Below, in pieces: positions 7,725 to 16,205 of a stretch of DNA of 35,163 bases. The stretch is from Candidatus Eiseniibacteriota bacterium (lineage in GTDB: Bacteria; Eisenbacteria; RBG-16-71-46; CAIMUX01; WJJG01), in contig JAGMBO010000090.1 in the NCBI GenBank assembly GCA_023129715.1, forward strand, positions 1-35,163. The letters run 5' to 3'. The notes under the pieces were generated by a model. The model was not told the DNA's origin and did not search any database. It saw only the letters and a list, made by a program, of their open reading frames with translations. A program made the translations under genes and the position numbers. Numbering within the stretch: the first letter of the stretch is position 1; each line of letters opens with the position of its first letter.

Positions 7725-10700
7725 CTACCTGCCGGTGTGTGGTAGACTGCGCCCTGCCCTCGCGCGCCCGGGAATCGAGATCGTGCAGTTCTGATCAGCC
7801 GCGTCCAGGAGTGGATTGCTGAGATAGCGTCCACACCAATCATCCTCGCTCGAGGTGTAGATCAGTCCAGGAGGATGATGGACGATCAGAACGAATCCAC
7901 GCAGGTCGTTGGCGTCCCCATTGCCCTCGCTTCCCGGAAACACTTCCCGGCCCGCAGTCAAGATCCCCATCGCCCCCAAGCGATCTGGGGAGGTCGTGCT
8001 GACCACCCCGCCCTCGACGGGGAGCACCGACGCAACGCCTGTCGCCGGCATGACATCGAGCGGGATCTCGCCCCCTCCGTACGCATACCCGGCGAACCAG
8101 TAGAGCGGATGCAGGTTTCCGTACCACGTCCCCCAAGTTCGAACAACTGCGAGACCATTCCTGGCCGAGGGCCATTGCGACTCATCGTAGTAGATCACCT
8201 GGGCCAAACCCTCATCGATCTCGCAGAGGCCCCAGTCGATAAAGCCATAGATTACGGAATCGAAGTCACCCAGGCCGAACTCGAATCCTTTCCAGTACTT
8301 CTCCTCCTGCCAGGCGGCGATCACGTACCAGACAGTCGACGCCGTCTCTCCGCCGTGGATGTACAGATCATCACGGTTGCAGTTGTTCTCCTCGTCGAGC
8401 TCATCGATCGTCTCGTCAATGTCGGCGCAGGCCTCGATTTCGTGAAGCCCCTCACCCAGAGCCCCGAGTACACACCAATCCGACCACAGCTGCCCGCCGA
8501 CCGGGACCGCGGGCACTTCCAGGCGGCACTGCTCCAAGCCATTCGCCAGAATCTGAACGCTTGATTCCGCTGCTCCCACGAAGCCTGTATTCGCAATCCG
8601 CACACGGACCTCGACCACATCCGTCCCGCTGGGAATCGGCGGCGAGAATTCCATCATCTCGACAATGAGATCCGGGACATCCGGTGGCAGCACGACGAGC
8701 TCGAAGCTCTCGCAGTTGTTCTCCTCATCCGGTTCCTCGACTGCGTCGTTGATGTCGGCACAGGCCTCGAACGAGAATGTCCCCCAGCCCAGGACGCCCA
8801 AGTCAAACCACGCGGTCCAATGCGTTTCCCCCACGGGAAGGCCAGGTACCTCCCATTGGCAGACCGTCAGGCCGTCAATGCTCAACTGCGCGTCCGACGC
8901 AGCTGCATCCAGGTCGCCCTGATTACCTATGCTGATACGGACCTGCACGACGTCATCATAGGCCGGCGTCGGGGGTGAGAGCTCGACCTCCGCAAGCACC
9001 AGATCCGGCAGGTCCGGGGGCATCGGGAGAATCAGGGCTTCGGTCGCGCAGTTGTTGTCCTCGTCGGACTCGTCCACGCTGTCGAAGATATCGGCACACG
9101 CGTTGACCTGATGGATCCCGCCACCCGGCGTCCCCAAGGCACAGAAAGCGGTTTGCGCTTCGCCCCCCGGTGGAATCGCCGGCAGCCCACAAATGCACGC
9201 CTCTATGCCATTGAGTCGTATGCTCACACTGCTTTCGCCCGCACCGCCCCCACCACGGTTGCAGACCACGATACGCACCTGCATCGCTTCATCATAAGTG
9301 TCGGGCTCAGGCGGCCAGAAGATCATCTCGCTTACAGTGAGGTCGGGATAGACAGGAGGTGAGGAGACAGTCAGTTCCTCGCGGGAGCAGTTGTTCCATT
9401 CATCGCTTTCCCCGACGGTATTCTGGATGTCCGCACAGGCCGTGACCTCATAGCTGCCTCCACCCGGCACGCCGAGAGAGTACCAGTCAGACCACTCATG
9501 TTCCCCAGGCGCCAGTGAAGAAACCTGGAAGACATACATCTGCTCACCGTCGAGCCTGATCTTCATGACGGATCGAGCTGCCGCTGCGTCACCCTGGTTG
9601 AGCAGATCGATACGCACCAGAACGACATCGTCATAGGCCGGACTGGGAGGGGAGAATTCGATGTCGGCAATCATGAGATCCGGCAACTGCGCCGGGGCGC
9701 CGATGGCGCAGTTCTGCTCAGCAGGACTCTCCAAGGGAAAGTCGAAGAATCGCTCGCAGTAGTCGTTCTCCGAGGTCGTATAGAGCAATCCGGGGGGATG
9801 ATGCGTGATCAGCACAAACCCATGCAGATTGTACGGCCCGCCGGCGCTGTCACTGCCGGGGTAGACAGGAAGACCGGCCCGGAGCACTCCAAACGCGCCC
9901 AAGTCCTCGTCCGGATCCGCAACCGCCGGGTCACCCAGCGGTGAGATCATGGTCACCACCCCGGTGCTGGGCATGACGTCCAACGGAATCAGGCCTTCTG
10001 CATAAGCGTACCCGCCGAACCAGTAGATCGGACTCAGCTCGCCATGCCACGCAGCTCCTGTCGAGAGAACGACCCCGATGCCGTTGTTTGCCGAAGGCCA
10101 ACTCGTCTGATCGTAATAGATGCACATCGGCGATCCGCCGGGTGGTGCGCAGATGCCCCACTCGACGAACTCGAAAACCTCCGCATTGAATGCCCCGAAA
10201 CCGAATTCATAGCCCGACCAGTACTTCTCTTCCCGCCATGCCGCCACGACGTACCAAACCACCGGATCACCAACACCACAGGGGATGAAGAACTCGCGCG
10301 TCCCACAGTTGTTCTCTTCGATGATCTCGACGAGGACGTCGTCGATGTCCGCACAAGCCTCCAACTCGTGCATGCCGGCGCCGAGGACTCCCAGGTGACA
10401 CCACGCGGTCCAGCGGACTTCGTCAGGCGCAAGCGCAGAGAGCGGCAGGCGACAGGCCTCCAGATCGTTGTGTCGAATCCCCACATTTGATGGGTCGGCT
10501 TCGACATAGCCCCGATTGCGGATCAAGACACGGATCTGGACTTCATCCTCACTGGTCGGACTCAAGGGAGCGAGATCGAGGCTATCGACCACCAGGTCGG
10601 GCTGCTGAGGCGGCCGAGCAGAATCCCGATCATCAATGCATGGCCCCTGAGTGAGGCTATGCCCTGCCTCGGGACCGGCCGCACTGTCGGCAAGCGCCGC

Positions 10701-10910
10701 ACCTTCGGTTCCACCCGCCAGGCGCTCCGTCGGAACCGGATCCAGAACCCTCTGACCATCCTTCTCGGCACAGCTCATCAGAACAACCAGGGAGAACCCG
10801 AGAAGCAAGCGGACCCATCGCCGGCAGACATGATCGCCGGAGCGCAACCCTTGGCCGCGAAGAACCTCTGAGATCGCCTCGATTCGCCGGTCCAGTGAAC
10901 GCCAGACCAT
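7725..10910 (-). CDS. Large CARDB-repeat lipoprotein with two copies of an unnamed ~190-residue module
   Basis: The 1061-residue protein has an N-terminal hydrophobic segment ending LVVLMSC (lipobox LMSC, about residue 47), so it is probably a lipoprotein. Five CARDB-type Ig-like repeats of ~105 residues each begin PDLxVxxxxxSPPxP and end ACADIxxxVxExxExNNC. The order is CARDB1 (~105-212), module A (~215-405), CARDB2-5 (~409-840), module B (~845-1035). Modules A and B share VWYVxAAWxEEKYWxGxEFG, IYYDxxxWPSAxNG, YWFxGYAY, IPLDVMPxTGV and HHPPGLxYTxSExD. CARDB domains usually mediate adhesion or spacing in cell-surface proteins; the modules are unassigned. ATG 10910 follows a G-rich Shine-Dalgarno-like run. 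The gene converges with the glycosyltransferase. Confidence 0.87.
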   Translation of the reverse strand: MVWRSLDRRIEAISEVLRGQGLRSGDHVCRRWVRLLLGFSLVVLMSCAEKDGQRVLDPVPTERLAGGTEGAALADSAAGPEAGHSLTQGPCIDDRDSARPPQQPDLVVDSLDLAPLSPTSEDEVQIRVLIRNRGYVEADPSNVGIRHNDLEACRLPLSALAPDEVRWTAWCHLGVLGAGMHELEACADIDDVLVEIIEENNCGTREFFIPCGVGDPVVWYVVAAWREEKYWSGYEFGFGAFNAEVFEFVEWGICAPPGGSPMCIYYDQTSWPSANNGIGVVLSTGAAWHGELSPIYWFGGYAYAEGLIPLDVMPSTGVVTMISPLGDPAVADPDEDLGAFGVLRAGLPVYPGSDSAGGPYNLHGFVLITHHPPGLLYTTSENDYCERFFDFPLESPAEQNCAIGAPAQLPDLMIADIEFSPPSPAYDDVVLVRIDLLNQGDAAAARSVMKIRLDGEQMYVFQVSSLAPGEHEWSDWYSLGVPGGGSYEVTACADIQNTVGESDEWNNCSREELTVSSPPVYPDLTVSEMIFWPPEPDTYDEAMQVRIVVCNRGGGGAGESSVSIRLNGIEACICGLPAIPPGGEAQTAFCALGTPGGGIHQVNACADIFDSVDESDEDNNCATEALILPMPPDLPDLVLAEVELSPPTPAYDDVVQVRISIGNQGDLDAAASDAQLSIDGLTVCQWEVPGLPVGETHWTAWFDLGVLGWGTFSFEACADINDAVEEPDEENNCESFELVVLPPDVPDLIVEMMEFSPPIPSGTDVVEVRVRIANTGFVGAAESSVQILANGLEQCRLEVPAVPVGGQLWSDWCVLGALGEGLHEIEACADIDETIDELDEENNCNRDDLYIHGGETASTVWYVIAAWQEEKYWKGFEFGLGDFDSVIYGFIDWGLCEIDEGLAQVIYYDESQWPSARNGLAVVRTWGTWYGNLHPLYWFAGYAYGGGEIPLDVMPATGVASVLPVEGGVVSTTSPDRLGAMGILTAGREVFPGSEGNGDANDLRGFVLIVHHPPGLIYTSSEDDWCGRYLSNPLLDAADQNCTISIPGRARAGRSLPHTGR

Positions 10911-10966
10911 CACGAACCCCCTTTCAACGCGTCAACGATCACAGCAGGAACTGAGCGCGTATCTAC

Positions 10967-10996
10967 AGTATAGACCCCACAGCCATGTCGCGGGAA
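10967..10996 (-). promoter_or_regulatory. Possible promoter for the CARDB lipoprotein
   Basis: On the minus strand TATACT (10967-10972, 5/6 to the -10 consensus) is preceded, 18 bases upstream, by TTCCCG (10991-10996, 3/6 to -35). It would give a leader of about 50 nt. The -35 is weak, so this is only a candidate. Confidence 0.3.
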
Positions 10997-11166
10997 GCGG
11001 ATTACGTGCCAGCCGATGGCGGAGCATCGGCAGCCGCAGCGCCGCTTGTCCCGATGAAGCAGAGGATTCCGAAGTCAATAGCGCTTCCTGTTCAGATCTG
11101 CAGCGTCTAGGATCGAATACCCATCTCACCGGAGGCGGATCGGTCATCAGTGCATGGAGGTACACC

Positions 11167-12249
11167 TTGAGTGCGCAAATGCCCACCATCGGTAAGATCT
11201 CGGCCGAGATCTTCGAGGAAGTCATCTTCCCCCGCCTGGGACGCCGGCGCCCCGAGGTCCTCGTCGGTCCGCAACATGGCGTCGATATCGGAGTGCTCGA
11301 CATCGGCGGAGGACGGGTGATGGCGCTGACAACCGACCCGATCTTCATCGTGCCGGCCTACGGGTGGAAACGGTCGGCCTGGTTCGCCGTTCACATCCTC
11401 TGCTCCGATGCGGCCACCTCGGCCCTGGAGTTGTCCTATATGACCGTGGATCTCAACCTGCCGATGTCGATCGAGCGCGATCAGTTCGAGACACTCTGGA
11501 CAACGATGCACGAGGAATGCGACCGATTGGGCATCAGCGTCGTTGCCGGCCACACCGGCCGCTACGAGGGATGCGAGTACCCGATGATCGGTGGCGCCAC
11601 GGTAATCGCCGTCGGCAACCGGGATGCCTATCTCGCCCCGACCATGGCCGCACCAGGCGATGCCGTGATCATCACCAAGGGGCCCGCGATCGAAGCTGCC
11701 GGGTTGTTTGCGGCAACGTTCCCCCAGCGCATCGCCAAGCATTTCGGCAGCCGCCTGGCCGAGCAGGCGGCTGCGCTCTTCTGGCAGATGAGTGTCGTGG
11801 AAGATGCTCGGATCGCCGCCTCCGTCGGTGTGCGTGATGCCGGCGTCACCAGCATGCACGACGCGACCGAATGCGGAGTCTGGGGAGGATTGATCGAGAT
11901 TGCGCAGGCCTCACGCGTAGGGATGCGCATTGACAAGCAGAAGATTCCGATGCAGGAGGCGGTTTGTGCGATCTGCGAGCTCTTCGCCATCGACCCCTAC
12001 ACATCGATCAGCGAAGGCACTCTGCTGTTGACCTGCCGGCCGTCGCGGGCTGACGAGGTCGTCGCCCGCCTGCGGCAGGCGTCGATTCCCGCGGCGATCA
12101 TCGGTGAGATCCTCCCCGCCGAGCGGGGATGCGAGGTCGTCGACTCCGGCAGAGCCGGCCCTCTGCGACATCCGCAGGTCGATCCTTTCTGGCAGGCCTT
12201 CGGCAAGGCTGCCGCCCAGGGGGACGCAGCGGAACGGGCTGCGAACTGA
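11167..12249 (+). CDS. HypE/AIR-synthase-family protein (PurM-like ATP-binding)
   Basis: The 360-residue protein has the two-domain PurM/HypE layout. The N-terminal half has GVDIGVLDIG (D40) and ALTTDPI (D57), then an HILCSDAATS segment (D81), the family's metal-ATP-binding acids. The second half has SMHDATECGVWGGLIEIA and ISEGTLLL, the conserved glycine-rich C-terminal features. The C-terminal PRxC cysteine used by true HypE to carry carbamoyl/cyano groups is absent; the tail is Ala-rich. No hydrogenase or hyp gene is nearby, so it is better called an AIR-synthase-related protein of unknown substrate. TTG 11167 is preferred because a good GGAGG lies 7 nt before it; ATG 11179 would be 19 nt away. 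An inverted repeat GAATCA/TGATTC (12248-12266) overlaps the stop. Confidence 0.82.
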   Translation: MSAQMPTIGKISAEIFEEVIFPRLGRRRPEVLVGPQHGVDIGVLDIGGGRVMALTTDPIFIVPAYGWKRSAWFAVHILCSDAATSALELSYMTVDLNLPMSIERDQFETLWTTMHEECDRLGISVVAGHTGRYEGCEYPMIGGATVIAVGNRDAYLAPTMAAPGDAVIITKGPAIEAAGLFAATFPQRIAKHFGSRLAEQAAALFWQMSVVEDARIAASVGVRDAGVTSMHDATECGVWGGLIEIAQASRVGMRIDKQKIPMQEAVCAICELFAIDPYTSISEGTLLLTCRPSRADEVVARLRQASIPAAIIGEILPAERGCEVVDSGRAGPLRHPQVDPFWQAFGKAAAQGDAAERAAN

Positions 12250-12366
12250 ATCAAGTCGCGTGATTCGGCACAGCCCAAGGGAGCGAATGGACCGGATGAG
12301 ACCTCCGGGACCGGGCCGCGAGCAGGTACTGCATGGCACACCGCCTCTGCACTGTAGGCCTACGAG

Positions 12367-13035
12367 CTAGGACGCGCCCTTCTCACGAAAGCCGATTCGA
12401 TAATAGGGATTCACAACACTCGTGGCCACGTTCTTGAGGTGCGCGCTCACCCGTTTCAGGTAGCGAAGATAGAGCGCAGCAACAACTGCCTCCTGGGAGT
12501 GCTCCACCAGTGCACGCCCCGCGATCAGTTCCTGGAGCGCCTCCTCCACCCGCCCGACGACGATTTGGTGATCTCCGAGGATCTGGCGCGCCTTGTCGAC
12601 CTGGGCTTCTCGCATCGTGGGAATGATGTCTGCGAAGATCGACTCCACAAGCCCCTCGACTCCGCGGACTTCTCCTGCAAGTTCCCCGCCTGAGAAGCGC
12701 CCCGGATGTACTGCGGCAAGCTCTACGATGTTCTTCGTGTAGTCACCAATTCGCTCGATGTCCATGACAATCGCCGTCAGCACCAGGGCAGTATTGATAT
12801 CGGGTTTCGTTGAGACCGCCAAGTGGGTGACGATCTTGCGACGCACGTCACGCTCGAAGCGATTGATCGCCCGATCCCGGGCGTAGATATCTATTTCCAG
12901 CGCACCCTCTTCCCACAGCGATGCGATAGCATCGCAGAACATGCTGCGGCACAGCTCCAGCATGTCAAGCGACTCCTGGAATGCTTCTTCACATAACCCG
13001 TCCTTCTTGAACAGGCCAACGAGCTGCTTCCACAT
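12367..13035 (-). CDS. PhoU-domain protein (phosphate transport regulator-like)
   Basis: This 222-residue, mostly helical and charged protein begins MWKQLVGLFKKDGLCEEAFQ. The middle has a PhoU-like pattern: ARDRAINRFERDVRRKIVTHL followed by ALVLTAIVMDIERIGDYTKNI. The E/DxxR...ERIGD region is the typical PhoU helical-bundle, metal-binding signature. A second, less conserved bundle follows. PhoU proteins modulate phosphate uptake. Here it lies 17 nt downstream of a Na+/phosphate symporter on the same strand, so it is probably its cytoplasmic regulatory partner. ATG 13033-13035 follows AGGGAGAG. The open frame upstream of this ATG is a shadow of the symporter gene. Confidence 0.88.
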   Translation of the reverse strand: MWKQLVGLFKKDGLCEEAFQESLDMLELCRSMFCDAIASLWEEGALEIDIYARDRAINRFERDVRRKIVTHLAVSTKPDINTALVLTAIVMDIERIGDYTKNIVELAAVHPGRFSGGELAGEVRGVEGLVESIFADIIPTMREAQVDKARQILGDHQIVVGRVEEALQELIAGRALVEHSQEAVVAALYLRYLKRVSAHLKNVATSVVNPYYRIGFREKGAS

Positions 13036-13052
13036 CGTCCATCTCTCCCTGT

Positions 13053-14369
13053 CTACGCCAAGATAATGTAGAGGATCGGAATGGCATGCAGCAGGACATA
13101 GACCGCCAACACCTTCACCGTGCTTCTGCGGGAGCGGGAGGCAACGCGACCGGCCCACGTAGCCATTCCGATAGGTAATGCTCGTAATGGATAGAAGATC
13201 GCCGCGCCCATGATGTTGAAGACCAAGTGCGCGGCAGCCACCATGATCGCAAGGGGGTTGCCCAAGGCGAGGGACGCCAGGATAGCCGTGATCGTTGTTC
13301 CGACATTTGCGCCGAGAGTGTAGGTGAAGATCCTGCGAACGGAGAGCACGCCCGTGCCGACAAGTGGAACGATCAGCGACGTGGTCACCGAGCTGCTCTG
13401 CACAACGGTCGTCAATCCCCAGCCCAGGAAGAAGCCTGACAGATCGTTGCGGAAGAGCACACGGCCGAAGAGACGCTCCGCCCGCCCAATCACCATGCGA
13501 CGCATCAGCTTCACCATCACCGAGATGGAAAAGAAGAGCGTGGCCAGCGCGAGCACCAGCAAGACAACCGGATGAGGGATGAGCGTGGCAACCGCGTGCG
13601 TGGCCGGCTTGATGACTGCCTGAAGAGGACTTGCCAGTTGCAGACCCCCCAAGCCCGCGAAAGATTCCCCGAGCCACGTCGCCAGCCGCTCGATCGGATG
13701 AAACAGAAGCTCGACTGGAAAGAGCGTAGCCGCCGCCAGGACATTGAAGAAGTCGTGGACAGTGCCGGCGGCGAAGGCGCGCTCGAACTCCTTCTGCCTG
13801 CGAACGTGCCCGAGTGAGACAATCGTATTGGTGACCGTGGTGCCGATATTGGCACCCATGACGATGGGAATCGCAAGCTGTAGAGGGAGGGTGCCGGCAG
13901 CCACGAGTCCAACCGCCAGGGCGGTCGTGAACGAGGAACTCTGCACGATGCTCGTAGCCAGGAATCCGATCAGGAGACCTGCCAGAGGGTCCGAGGTCGT
14001 GCGCAAGGCCTGCGCGGCGAACCCGGCGCCAAGCAGCGTGAAGGCGGAACTCATCAGAGCGATGCTGAAAAGGAAACAGTAGAGTGCCCCAACCACGGAC
14101 AGAACTCGACCGAGGACCATGCCGGCAGACAGGATCCGGGACTGCGGCGCGGCTCTAGGGCAGAAGGGCTTGACCGCGGTTGCAGCAGAGCCGGCAGGAG
14201 GGGGCGCCTCCTCGGGATGGGGGGCCTGATCGGGTGGTCGGCGGATGGCGGGCGCAGGGTGCGTCACGTCCCGCCCACGGGCCGCCTCGGCCGGCTTCTC
14301 TTCCAGCGACTTCACCAAGTCCCTCTGCTCCCTTCCCCACTCGGATAGGGGCGGAGTCCGTCGCGCCAT
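13053..14369 (-). CDS. Na+/phosphate symporter (NptA/PNaS type)
   Basis: About 438 residues from the chosen ATG at 14369. Two inverted Na/Pi-cotransport repeats carry the hallmark QSSS motifs: QSSSFTTALAVGLV and QSSSVTTSLIVPLV. Each is followed by GANIGTT or GANVGTT. About eight to ten membrane helices begin near residue 85. The protein imports (or exports) inorganic phosphate using the sodium gradient. The N-terminus is odd: ~80 residues rich in Pro, Glu and Arg before the first helix, which the family usually lacks. The true start could instead be ATG 14120, just before the first helix; neither site has a clear ribosome-binding sequence. Related proteins often carry PhoU fused at the C-terminus; here PhoU is a separate downstream gene. 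Confidence 0.87.
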   Translation of the reverse strand: MARRTPPLSEWGREQRDLVKSLEEKPAEAARGRDVTHPAPAIRRPPDQAPHPEEAPPPAGSAATAVKPFCPRAAPQSRILSAGMVLGRVLSVVGALYCFLFSIALMSSAFTLLGAGFAAQALRTTSDPLAGLLIGFLATSIVQSSSFTTALAVGLVAAGTLPLQLAIPIVMGANIGTTVTNTIVSLGHVRRQKEFERAFAAGTVHDFFNVLAAATLFPVELLFHPIERLATWLGESFAGLGGLQLASPLQAVIKPATHAVATLIPHPVVLLVLALATLFFSISVMVKLMRRMVIGRAERLFGRVLFRNDLSGFFLGWGLTTVVQSSSVTTSLIVPLVGTGVLSVRRIFTYTLGANVGTTITAILASLALGNPLAIMVAAAHLVFNIMGAAIFYPLRALPIGMATWAGRVASRSRRSTVKVLAVYVLLHAIPILYIILA

Positions 14370-14588
14370 ACGATCAGCGGAGACACCGCGGAGCATATCC
14401 AACGAGGTGGCTCCGGCGAAGTGAATTGTCCCCCGGGGCGGTCTTTTCCAGCCACCTGCCAACTCCCTCCACATATGTCAGATGGGCCCGAGGAGCACCC
14501 TGAAGGAGGAAACCTCGGCGACGTGGTATACTTAGGGGTGAAACCCAAGGGAGACCCTGCTCCGAGACATCGTACCCGAGGTTCGTTC

Positions 14589-16100
14589 ATGGTCCAGCGC
14601 ATCGCTCCTCGCGGGCTCAGTCTGCTCCTCCTCGTTGCCGCCCTGGCCTGCCCGCCGCCCGCGGCCGCAGAGGGGGGCAGTGCTTCCCCGTTGCCCGAGT
14701 GGCACGATCGCCTCCTCGGCAGCTCGCCTCCCCCTTCCCCCAATGAGATGCGTCACCAGTGGCTGAATCCCGCATGGCCCTTCCGCCTGAAGATCACCGC
14801 CCGGCCCGAGTCTCTCGCCGGAGGCGCGGAGTTGATCGACTTCCCCCTCCTCCTCCCCCTGACCAGCAGCACCGCTGCCACGGTCTTCGCCCACGCCAAG
14901 CCGGACGGTAGTGATCTCGTGGTCACTGAAGAGGACGGCCGCACCATTCTGGACCGGGAGATCGTCTCCTACGACACCGCGGAACAGAGCGCCGAGATCT
15001 GGTTTCGTGCCGACACCCTCTCCCCCGATCGCCATACCTTCTACCTCTACTTCGGCAATCCCGACACATCGCTCGTGGCTGCCGACGGTCAAGTGTGGAA
15101 ACCCGACTACCTGGGTGTCTACCACTTCGCTGATGATCCCGGTCTGGGGCTTCTCGCCGATTACGGACAGCGTGGGAATCATGCCATCCCGATGAATGGC
15201 TGGACCAGCGCGGATACGATCTCCGGTGCGATTGGGCGCGGGTGGCGATTCAACGGCACGACCCACTGGATCGACGGCGACGCGCTTGCCTCCCCCGACA
15301 GCAGTTTCACCATCAGTGCCTGGTTCGGGCTCTGGAATCAGGCCGAGGGCACCGATTTCGCCTTTCAAGTCCAGCACGACAATTGGCACCTATCCGCCAT
15401 GCGCAACAGCTCTCAGCGGAATCCCGATATCGCCAGTCCGCGGGGGTTCATCTCGTGGCACCCGAATCCCCTTCCGGACACTCTGCTCCACAACTTCGTC
15501 TGGACATTGGATGGAGTCAATGACACGACGCGCTTCTACTTCGATGGCGAGGAACAGGACATCCGCTACTGGTATGCGCCGAATGCACCCTACAAGGTCT
15601 ACACCGGCAGTCCCATCGAGGGAAACGTCGGAATCGCCGGCCCGTGCTTCTACAATGGACAGGACCATCTGACGGGCATCGGCGACGAGTTCAGGGTCTA
15701 TCAAGGCGTGCAGGTGCCCGAGTGGATCCTGACCGAGCACCGGAATCAGGCGAGTGGCGCGGGGTTCTACATCTTCGAGGAGCAGACGAGCGTCGATGTT
15801 CCCGAGCCGATCGCGGGGATTCCGGATCTCTCGATTCTGCGGATCTTCCCCAGCCCGGCGGCCGGACCGGTGACCATCGAACTGCAAATGGCCCGGCCGC
15901 TGGTCGGGAACATTCAGATCTTCGACATCGGGGGACGCCTGATCCGATCGATGGCCGTCACGGGCCAGCCCCCCAGTCTGGTGCACCAGTCATGGGATCG
16001 CCGTGGAGCCGACGGCCGCAACCTGCCAGGCGGCATCTACTTCATCCGCGCCCGGGCTGGGGCCACCGTCCTGGAGAAGCGCATCGTGCTGATCCCGTAG
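14589..16100 (+). CDS. Secreted DUF2341/LamG-like protein with FlgD-type sorting tail
   Basis: The 503-residue protein has a signal peptide (LSLLLLVAALACPPPAAAEG). Residues ~55-170 resemble DUF2341 (WPFRLKITA, FPLLLPLTSS, TFYLYFGNPDTS). Residues ~180-390 look like a concanavalin-A/LamG jelly roll (YLGVYHFADDPG, ITHW-like strands, SFTISAWFGLWNQ, FYFDGEEQDI, GIGDEFRVYQG). The last ~90 residues form a FlgD-Ig/Por-sorting-like tail (RIFPSPAAGPVTIEL, FDIGGRLIRSM, GIYFIRARAG). It is probably a carbohydrate- or surface-binding exported protein. ATG 14589 follows CGAGG; a TATACT (14527-14532) lies about 57 bases upstream without a convincing -35. Confidence 0.83.
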   Translation: MVQRIAPRGLSLLLLVAALACPPPAAAEGGSASPLPEWHDRLLGSSPPPSPNEMRHQWLNPAWPFRLKITARPESLAGGAELIDFPLLLPLTSSTAATVFAHAKPDGSDLVVTEEDGRTILDREIVSYDTAEQSAEIWFRADTLSPDRHTFYLYFGNPDTSLVAADGQVWKPDYLGVYHFADDPGLGLLADYGQRGNHAIPMNGWTSADTISGAIGRGWRFNGTTHWIDGDALASPDSSFTISAWFGLWNQAEGTDFAFQVQHDNWHLSAMRNSSQRNPDIASPRGFISWHPNPLPDTLLHNFVWTLDGVNDTTRFYFDGEEQDIRYWYAPNAPYKVYTGSPIEGNVGIAGPCFYNGQDHLTGIGDEFRVYQGVQVPEWILTEHRNQASGAGFYIFEEQTSVDVPEPIAGIPDLSILRIFPSPAAGPVTIELQMARPLVGNIQIFDIGGRLIRSMAVTGQPPSLVHQSWDRRGADGRNLPGGIYFIRARAGATVLEKRIVLIP

Positions 16101-16205
16101 GACCAGCATACGGACACGATCCCCCACCGGCGGGATGATCCGCTCGAAAGCCCGTAAGCTACCCCTGGTCGCAGAGAAGAGCATCGACCGGCGCTCGCTC
16201 GGAAC

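Noticed and set aside
11167-12249. Calling this gene hypE
   Set aside because: The C-terminal PRxC cysteine and all hydrogenase-maturation neighbours are missing, so only a family-level name is justified.
13036-13677. N-terminal extension of the PhoU-like frame
   Set aside because: It lies antiparallel in frame to the symporter coding sequence; ATG 13035 with AGGGAGAG and the onset of PhoU-like sequence define the gene.
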